Origin: Calendula officinalis
Taxonomy: Eukaryota; Streptophyta; Magnoliopsida; Asterales; Asteraceae
Assembly: GCA_963853835.1 (NCBI GenBank)
Contig: OY970835.1
Coordinates: 11,476,501-11,540,500, forward strand
Length of the DNA stretch: 64,000 nucleotides
Direction of reading: 5' to 3'
Position numbers and translations under genes: made by a program. Shown in pieces: positions 55,790 through 64,000 of the stretch. Under the pieces are notes generated by a model. That model worked only from the letters and a program-made list of their open reading frames with translations. It was not told where the DNA came from and searched no databases. Every line of letters starts with the position of its first letter. Within the stretch, counting starts at the first letter, position 1.

Positions 55790-58700
55790 TACTAGCTTGT
55801 CGAAGTCCAATGTTCCATTCATATTCAAGATGTTTGGTACAAGACATTGAGTTCGATAAAGCGTCAGCTAGTTAGTTATCTGTTTGAACTTTAAGTGTAC
55901 GAATTTCACATATCATGATAAATCATTCGAATGTAGTGAACCTTCGTAAATAGGATCTAGCGTCATCACGCCCTATTTCAAAACCAACATAAGTATAGCA
56001 AGTATACTTAGTTTCAGTTCAGTATCTCCACCATGACCAAGAAACATATATCCAGTATTTCAAAATACTTCAATGTGTTCTTAACAGCAATCCAGTGACT
56101 CTCTCATGGATTCTGTCGGTATTTTCTAGTAAGGTCCCCTAAGGACGTTACATTTGGCCTAGTGCTCCTTACAGCGTACATGATGAATGAAGTAGCCGAT
56201 TCATAGGGGATTACATTCATTCGCTTCACCACATCAGGTGTGGAAGGTCCTTGAGTCTCACTCAAGTTTACATTGTGTGGCATACGAGGACTTCCTCGTT
56301 TGGGAGTACCATTCTAAACCGTTTAGAATTTTATCAATGTAAGCACTTTGACTTAAACCAATTAACCGCTTTGATCTATCATTATAGATTTTTACTCCAA
56401 GTATGTATGTCGTATCCCTACAATCCTTCATGTCAAAACATTTTCCAAGCCAAGATATTCATCTTGTAGCATTGGTATATTGTTTCACATGAGTGACATG
56501 TCATCAACATGTATGACTTTGAGAAACGACAATGCTCCCACTAGCTTTCATATATACACATGCTCAGATTGGGTTTTAGGTGAAACAAACGTTTTGATTT
56601 CATTATTAACCAAATCTCATAGTCATAGTACACTACTTTGACTATAAGAATCCTAATGTCTTTAGTAACAGGCGAGAAGGTTTCATCATTGTCAATCCAG
56701 TATGATTGAGTGTAACCTTTTGTTACTAGAAGAGCTTTATAGGAGTGTATATTTTTATCCATGTCAACAGTCTTACTGTTTTGAGAAGGATCAACTAAGT
56801 TCAAAACTTGATTGTCACTCATGGATTTCATTTTCGCATTCATAGTTTCAAGTCATTTTTCGAATTCAAAATTCGATAATGCAACTTGATAGTTAGGGGG
56901 TTCATTATGATCCTCAAAACTTTACTCCTCGGCATCGACATAAATCTATATCGTTCAGGTGCATGAGGTGTCCTTGCGGACCTACGAATGGGAACAACAT
57001 CATCCTGTGGTCCAACATCTATATGTCCAGCCTCAGAATGATATTTGCTAGTGTTACCAGAAGGTTGTGTATCTTCACTTTGAATCTTGTCAAAGTCTAT
57101 AGTGCTCCCACTTGCTTTGTGAAATGAGATTGTTCTCAAGAAACTCAGCATACCGAGTAACAACAATTTGTTCTCAGTTGGGAAGTAAAATAGTAATAGA
57201 AGATATACTTGATGGATATGGGCTCAAGTTGTTCGGCATGTCTCGTTCCACGAGATCCTCACAACCCCAGATCCTCAAGTAAGACAAATTAGGGACTTTC
57301 CCACGCCATATCTCATATGGTGTCTTTTTAACCTTTTGGTCGGAACCATATCAAGTATTCGAGCAGCAGACTTCAGTGCATGCCCCTCAAAAGGATAGTG
57401 TAAGAGTAGTAGGACTCATCATAGATCGCACCATGTCATACAGGGTCCGATATCTCCTTCCAGACGCACCTTTATCGTGTGGAGTGTATGAAAGAGTGAA
57501 TTGTGAGACAATCTCACGATGTGAGGGATGATCCAGAAACTCTTGACTCATGTACTTTCATCCTTAATCAGGACTGAAAGCCTTTGTTGTCTTGCTGAGT
57601 TGATTTTCTACTTTTACTTTAGAAAGCTTTGAACGTTTCAAAGATTTCATGTTTATGTCTAATCAAGTAAACATAACCATAGCGACTGATATCATTAAAG
57701 CTTCCATGTTGATGTTTAATCAAGTAAACATAACCACATCGAATGATATCATCAGTGAAAGTAGGTGGCACCTTCCCTAGTCTTAGTTTTAAAAGGGCCA
57801 CATACATCAGTATGTATGAGTCCAAGTAGATTTGTAGCTCTTTCGCCAACTTGGGAGAAAAGCTTTCTTGTTATCTTTCCATAATATACAAGAGAGGCAT
57901 TTTAAATGATTCATAATCATTTGTAAAGAAGCCCGTCGAGTTTTAGTATCAAAATGCGTTTCTTGTTTATGTGGAAAAGATGACGATGCTCTAGGTAAGT
58001 AGAATCCAAACCAATTTGGATTCTTGAGTGCTACATTTGTATATAGAACTATAGTTTGAATTAGGATCATGCATATTAATTTCAAACATACTATTACAAG
58101 GAATAGTTATAAAAACATGTTATTTTTCATAAAACAAAATATCATAATCCATTATTCAACAAACGATAAAGCTAAACAATGCATAATTTACAATTGTTCA
58201 AAACAATAATTAACGCATTAGGAAGGATAAGATCACAGCTTCCATTCATTTAGCTTTCTACTTCACATTCAATCTTGCACATTTGTGTAAATGTGAGTTC
58301 CACAACTAGTGTCATACACTCAAGATTTATTACGAAAAGTATAGAGTTCTATAATGAAGATACCTAATGTGCTAACTAGAACACATTTGTCCTTCATCAA
58401 CTCTGCCAAGTAGGCAGGACAATTCCTCCTTCAATGGCCAGTATCATCGCAATTATGGCAAGAAATATCCTTTTCAGGGTGCTCCTTTTTAGCAGGTGGG
58501 GGAATCGTAGGTTTGGAAAAGTAAACTAGCTTACCCTTACCTAGACTCTTGCCTTGTGCTTGCGGTTTTACCTTCCCTGATTCCTAGAAAAGAATTGGGT
58601 AACCTTTGCTCAACTAGTTTTACCATAGCATGTTATCAACGATTGTCTTCCCCATGCTATGTACTTTTAAAACTCTTTTCAAACTAGTCATAGTCCTTGG

Positions 58701-59170
58701 ATAGTGAGGTAAGAATCAAGCTCATTCCAAGAACTTGTGGTAAGGGGTAACCAAGACGCTCCATTGGATCAAGATAGCATTGCATATTCAAGATGTAAGT
58801 GCTAACTGATTGGCCGTCCTCCTGATTGCAAGCGTGGAATGCTTTAACTGTTTTGAACAGTTCAAGTTCTGCCTTTTGTTGAAATATCATTTTCAACTCG
58901 CTTATCATGTCATATGATGTGAGTTCCTCGAAGTACTTTCGAATCTCGGGGTTCATGCTCACAAGCATAGGAGTAGCAACTTCTTGGTGTTCGTTAAACG
59001 TTTCGGTAAAGGCTTGACGAACAGCAGCAGAAGTATTGACAGGAGGTGCCTCAGGTAAGGCCTCTTATAGGTGTATCAACTTGTTCTCATATGTAAGGAC
59101 AATCCTTAGAGTTCGATATGAGTCGATAAAGTTGATATTAGTCAGTTTCAGTAGTCAAGAACTGATTTTA
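55790..59170 (-). pseudogene. gag-pol: C gag-pol remnant, heavily decayed
   Basis: Homologous fragments follow in normal order on the minus strand. Gag: open 58684-58968, with FQQKAELELFKTVK. CCHC knuckle near 58420-58466: CHNCDDTGH, then a stop. Protease near 58299-58318: active-site DTG changed to DTS. Integrase fragments: 57619-57849 (GYVYLIKH duplicated) and 57807-58085 (frameshifted). Linker: RRSARTPHAPERYRF, 56840-57166. RT: NDETFSPVTKDIR, 56541-56843, with YVDD changed to HVDD near 56500. RNase H and C-terminus reach about 55790. Compared with A, the RT-RNase H part is about 250 bp short near 55900-56000. No part can encode a working enzyme. Confidence 0.88.
57648..57761 (-). repeat. 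57-bp tandem duplication in C integrase remnant
   Basis: Two copies at an offset of exactly 57 bp (AATCAAGTAAACATAACCA at 57661 and 57718). They encode GYVYLIKHQH and GYVYLIRHKH. Element A has this segment once. The copies differ at about ten positions, so the duplication is old or was followed by much change. Confidence 0.85.
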
Positions 59171-60942
59171 GAGTGGAGATACTTAGGTTTTGATTTGTTG
59201 TTATCTGTATAACACACAAAGTTCAAAAAATAGTATTTTCAATAATAATTTCTTTTAATCAATTAACTACCCAATTAATTTTAATTAAAAGCTAAGATCC
59301 CATTGAGCTTCTATCACCGCATCAGTTGATCTGCTAGAGGTGATAGATCCAATAAGTAGGTGACGATCAACAATTGCATTACAAGTGCAACTCTTAGAGG
59401 TATGGGACTTCATGGCACCTAGTGAACAAGCATCTAGGGTCAAGTGGCATGTTTGTCGCATCTTCGCCTCGAGTCAAGGTCTCACCGTTAACTTGATTAA
59501 GTCATCCAATGTGAAATCATGTCAAAATAGATCTAGGTCTCACCGTAGAGAATAATGACCTCGGATCTAAATTCAAACCACGTCTCACGTGAATTCAAAA
59601 ATAGAAGCAAGTGATTTACAACCGATTGGACGGCGTGACTTAAATTTTAGGTATGTTAAATTTTAATTTAATAAAATTTTATTTAAGATATGAATGAATC
59701 ATGTACTTCATTCATACCACTTCATAAGTCTTGTAATAAACGGTAAAAACTTTTAGCGATTATTAAGTGATAAGTTTCAAATCATATTTAAACTTAGTTT
59801 AATCTCAAAACGATTTTTAGATTAAAGGTTTAATCATCAATGTTTAACTAGTAATCATCGATGATTAAGGGTTTGAATGTTCTAATGTTTGTGTCTAAAA
59901 ACCATTTTTAATTTGTTTTACTATTTGTATCTAATAGAAAAGAAAAACAACCACAAACAAAGAATAAACATGCAACAAAATTTTGTGCAAACCTCGACCG
60001 ATGAAATCCTAGGTTCGGTCACGTGAGTCATCACGACGGACCGAAGGGTCAAACTAGGGGACGGGCCAACATGAACCCAAACGGGCCTACATAAACCCAA
60101 TGGGCTCCCACTTGCTCCAAGACATTCTTGAGCAAGTAGAACCCAAAATTGTGAAAAAGTGTAATCTGCCAGAAAATTCCAGCAGACTTTGAAGCCCGAA
60201 AAGTCACTGAAGGAGTCTTCGTTGGTCTTCCCGGCCTTCTGGAAAGTTGTAGCCCACGACTTTGCAAGCATTTTAGGCTTTTGAATCGCCCAAAAAGGAG
60301 TCCGTATGCCTCTGGAAAACCTGTTTTCGTACAGCCCTCGCTTTTATGACGGAAATTTGTTGTTTTCTTCATTGGTCTTCAATATTTTTTGTCAACAACT
60401 TACAATAAAAAGATAAAATAAATACAATCTATTCTATGACTTTTACATTACAAATTGCCCCAAAAAATGGCACCAAAAATAAAAGAAAAATAAATGAAAC
60501 AAATTACAACAATTAAGCCAAAAAACAAGGCTTTTCCCAAACAACCAAACAACCAAACATCAACCACATTCATTCACAAATGGTCTAGGCTTTCATCGGT
60601 TTGCACAAACTAGCAACAATTGACAAGGCTTTGGCTTGGGATATGGCAAAAATACATGTTTTGCCATATCAACAAAATGGAATTAAAAATTAAATTCCAA
60701 GCCAAATAATCAAAAAAATACAATAACAAGATTAATTTTTTTGATATGATTTTGTAACAAGTGACAATGGGGTTCCAAAAATACCATATTTTAACCCACA
60801 TTTGTATAAAAATCCGAAAATTAAAATAAAAAACCCGTAGGGTTTTGTTTTTGTCCGATCGGATTTTTAAAAAAAATACAAAAATTGATTGATTTTTGCC
60901 ACTTTTCACAAAATCTAGCTAATTATATGATTAATATAATGA
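59171..60942 (-). other. C long 5' leader
   Basis: About 1.77 kb between primer site and gag, similar in length to the A leader but with little visible sequence similarity. It contains two near-palindromes of the A-LTR type at about 59830-59870 (TTTAATCATCAATG and TAATCATCGATGATTAAG). The distal part (60370-60940) is A/T-rich. Short frames at 59921-60372 and 60610-60909 have no recognisable product. Confidence 0.65.
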
Positions 60943-60954
60943 CTCGTGATACCA
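60943..60954 (-). other. C primer-binding site, variant
   Basis: The minus strand reads TGGTATCACGAG, one base from the LTR. The first eight bases match the initiator tRNA-Met primer site of the other elements; the last four differ. Confidence 0.8.
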
Positions 60955-60955
60955 C

Positions 60956-61620
60956 TAATGGTGATTTTCGATTAAAACAATTAACAAAACGCAGCGGAAA
61001 GTATTTATCACCATGAACGGATCTTGATATCAATCATACAATTAAACTATAAGAAAATCAAAGAGAATGGTATAAGAATTCATACCCTAGTTGCCTTTGA
61101 TTATTATGAAATCGGATGGAGTTGGTGATGGATTGAAACCAAGTATTCAACAAGAATACCTCTAAAAGAAATCCACACAACACTTGCAAGAACACCAAAT
61201 GATGGATGCTAGTCCTTAAGCCTTGAGAGCAAAAAAATAAGAAGAAAACAAAAACACCTTCTTGTGTGTGTTATGGTGCACGTTCAAGAGAGGGGTCAAG
61301 GGAGTGTTTATGGACTCATTCATCACACATAATTGTGCCATAAAGACCCATTAAAGATTTCCATAAACCATACTTCTATTTTCACTCTAGTCCCTTGTTA
61401 TTTGTTTCTTCTAGTTTGCTCATAATAAAGTTTCAATATTAACAATTAATATTAAACTTATTATATACAAGCATGAAGCTTTTATATATTAATAATTAAT
61501 GTAATTACACTAATTACACTAATTATATAATGGTGTTTAGTGTTTAAGTGTGTGACCCTTTAGGCTCACAAACAACTAGCCATATAACTATATGTTATAC
61601 GCGTGAAGCATATTCCAACA
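60956..61620 (-). repeat. C 5' LTR (665 bp)
   Basis: Read line by line against 54271-54935 with no difference found. A possible TATA box (ATATATAAAAG in sense) lies at about 61479-61489. CACGT follows. Confidence 0.93.
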
Positions 61621-64000
61621 CACGTGCCATTCGTACGGGTTATGGACACCAATTACGGTTTAAAATGGATACTTATAGCTTATTGGTCATAGCCAGTGGT
61701 TATAATAGTTCACGGGTCATTCGTATGCGTTCTGGACACCAATTACAAATTAAAATGCATACTAATAGGTTATTCGTCATAGCTAGTGGTTATAATGGTT
61801 CACGAGGCATTCGTATGACTTATGGACACCAATTATGGTTTAAAATGAATACTTATAGGTTATTGGTCATAGCTTGTGGTTATAATGGTTCACGGTCCAT
61901 TCGTATGGGCTCCATTTACGGTTTAAAATGGATACTTATACGTTATTGTTCATAGCTAGTGGTTATAATGTTTCACGAGGCACTCGTATGACTTATGGAC
62001 ACCAATTATGGTTTAAAATGAATATTTATAGGTTATTGGTCATAGCTAGTGGTTATAATGGTTCACGGTCCATTCGTATGGGCACCAATTATGGTTTAAA
62101 ATGGATACTTATAGGTTATTGGTCATAGCTAGTGGTTATAATGATTCACAAGGCATTCGCATGACTTATGGACACCAGTTAAGGTTTAAAACGGATACTT
62201 ATAGGTTATTGGTCATAGCTAGTGGTTATAATGGTTCACGGGCCATTCGTACGGGTTATGGACACCAATTACGGTTTAAAATGGATACTTATAGCTTATT
62301 GGTCATAGCCAGTGGTTATAATAGTTCACGGGTCATTTGTATGGGTTATGGACACTAATTACAAATTAAAATGCATACTAATAGGTTATTCATCATAGCG
62401 AGTGGTTATAATGGTTCACGGGTCATTCGTATGCGTTCTGGACACCAATTACAAATTAAAATGCATACTAATACGTTATTCGTCATAGGTAGTGGTTATA
62501 ATGGTTCACGGGCATTCGTATGACTTATGGACACCAATTACGGTTTAAAATGGATACTTATAGGTTATTGGTCATAGCTAGTGGTTATAATGGTTCACGA
62601 GGCATTCGTATGACTTATGGACAGCAATTATGGTTTAAAATGAATACTTATAGGTTGTTGGTCATAGCTAGTGGTTATAATGGTTCATGGTCCATTCGTA
62701 TGGGCACCAGTTACGGTTTAAAATGGATACTTATAGGTTATTGGTCATAGCTAGTGGTTATAATGGTTCACGGGCCATTCGTACGGGTTATGGACACCAA
62801 TTACGGTTTAAAATGGATACTTATAGCTTATTGGTCATAGCCAGTGGTTATAATAGTTCACGGGTCATTCGTATGCGTTCTGGACACCAATTACAAATTA
62901 AAATGCATACTAATAGGTTATTCGTCATAGCTAGTGGTTATAATGGTTCACGAGGCATTCGTATGACTTATGGACACCAATTATGGTTTAAAATGAATAC
63001 TTATAGGTTATTGGTCATAGCTTGTGGTTATAATGGTTCACGGTCCATTCGTATGGGCTCCATTTACGGTTTAAAATGGATACTTATACGTTATTGTTCA
63101 TAGCTAGTGGTTATAATGTTTCACGAGGCACTCGTATGACTTATGGACACCAATTATGGTTTAAAATGAATATTTATAGGTTATTGGTCATAGCTAGTGG
63201 TTATAATGGTTCACGGTCCATTCGTATGGGCACCAATTATGGTTTAAAATGGATACTTATAGGTTATTGGTCATAGCTAGTGGTTATAATGATTCACAAG
63301 GCATTCGCATGACTTATGGACACCAGTTAAGGTTTAAAACGGATACTTATAGGTTATTGGTCATAGCTAGTGGTTATAATGGTTCACGGGCCATTCGTAC
63401 GGGTTATGGACACCAATTACGGTTTAAAATGGATACTTATAGCTTATTGGTCATAGCCAGTGGTTATAATAGTTCACGGGTCATTCGTATGGGTTATGGA
63501 CACTAATTACAAATTAAAATGCATACTAATAGGTTATTCGTCATAGCGAGTGGTTATAATGGTTCACGGGTCATTCGTATGCGTTCTGGACACCAATTAC
63601 AAATTAAAATGCATACTAATAGGTTATTCGTCATAGCTAGTGGTTATAAGGTTATTGGTCATATCTAGTGGTTATAATGGTTCACGGGCTATTCGTACGG
63701 GTTATGGACACCAATTACGGTTTAAAATGGATACTTATAGCTTATTGGTCATAGCCAGTGGTTATAATAGTTCATGGATCATTCATATGAGTCATGGACT
63801 CCAATTACAAATTAAAATGCATACTAATAGGTTATTCGTCATAGCTAGTGGTTATAACGGTTCACGAGGCATTCGTATGACTTATGGACACCAGTTACGG
63901 TTTTAAATGGATACTTATAGGTTATTGGTCATAGCTAGTGGCTATAATGGTTCACGAGGCATTCGGAGGACTTATGGACACCAGTTACGGTTTAAAATGG
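61621..64000 (+). repeat. Satellite block S4
   Basis: The same satellite and same subtypes as the right part of S3, running to the window edge. It contains a damaged monomer at about 63640-63665 (GGTTATAAGGTTATTGG), a join of two units at the shared word TTATA. Confidence 0.96.
61626..63640 (+). repeat. 1148-bp higher-order repeat, nearly two copies
   Basis: The copies start at about 61626 and 62774 and match at a 1148-bp offset, including ATACGTTATTGTTC (61938, 63086) and the AAGGTTTAAAACGG unit (62170, 63318). The second copy diverges at the damaged monomer near 63640. About 13 monomers. Part of the same order of units also occurs in S3 (52010-52800). Confidence 0.82.

Larger units (their letters stand above)
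54271..61620 (-). mobile_element. C: decayed Ty1/copia element with identical LTRs
   Basis: 7350 bp, two 665-bp LTRs that I read as identical, 5-bp duplication CACGT, primer site at the right and polypurine tract at the left, so minus-strand orientation. The coding part is broken by many stops, frameshifts, a 57-bp duplication and a deletion of roughly 250 bp in RNase H. It is distantly related to A: similar polypurine tract, shared words in the post-pol region, and similar protein fragments. Identical LTRs with a ruined coding region suggest recent mobilisation in trans. Confidence 0.93.

Noticed and set aside
59921..60909. Minus-strand ORFs of 99-116 codons in the C leader
   Set aside because: No recognisable domain, overlapping frames, and low-complexity Phe/Ile/Lys content in an AT-rich leader.
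6552..64000. tRNA or pol III box resemblance in the monomer (TAGCTAGTGGTTA... GGTTCACG)
   Set aside because: The A-box-like word lacks a base of the usual spacing, GGTTC is the only match to a B box, the two are far too close, and no cloverleaf forms.
1..64000. Bacterial, phage or organelle origin
   Set aside because: Plant-type LTR elements, a large satellite array and intron signals are inconsistent with these. No ribosome-binding sites, operons or organelle genes are seen.

Overview
The window is plant nuclear DNA: a satellite array invaded by LTR retrotransposons of the Ty1/copia superfamily. I see no ordinary host gene and no RNA gene. The 12-nt primer-binding sites that match plant initiator tRNA-Met, the copia order protease-integrase-RT-RNase H, and the SIRE-type element with a third ORF all point to a flowering plant. 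An asterid, perhaps Asteraceae, is my guess from recalled similarity of that third ORF; it is not proven here.

Layout. 1-6551: SIRE-lineage copia element B1, minus strand, entering from the left with only its 5' half, gag-pol and 5' LTR. 6552-14134: satellite block S1. 14135-22601: complete copia element A (two 880-bp LTRs, 5-bp duplication GTTTA), minus strand. 22602-29188: satellite block S2. 29189-49193: element A2, an older relative of A, whose gag-pol is split by the complete SIRE-lineage element B2 (34173-45660, 507-bp LTRs, duplication TTCCC). 49194-54270: satellite block S3. 54271-61620: element C, a decayed copia copy with two apparently identical 665-bp LTRs (duplication CACGT). 61621-64000: satellite block S4, running off the right edge. 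All five elements point to the minus strand.

The satellite totals about 21.6 kb here. Its monomer is about 90 bp (30 codons) with a common 83-bp variant. Monomers form several local higher-order repeats (533, 975, 1148, 1319 and 1682 bp), so the array was still being rearranged when the elements landed.

The most interesting biology is in the B family. In both copies the frame break between gag and pol is flanked by a textbook plant intron: donor AAG|GTAAGT inside gag and a CTAAC / pyrimidine / TGTGCAG acceptor at the gag stop. Removing its 1346 bp joins gag to pol exactly in frame. Downstream of pol, B2 carries a further two-exon unit with its own TATA box, an AUG-free leader and a second candidate intron of 686 bp that also joins two ORFs exactly in frame, for a predicted protein of about 1066 residues. 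The B family therefore looks like a retroelement that uses splicing to make Gag-Pol and carries an independently promoted accessory gene. No copy is intact: B1 has an open pol but a broken gag; B2 has an open gag but a stop and a frameshift in pol; A has two stop codons; A2 has one stop plus the B2 insertion; C is heavily decayed.
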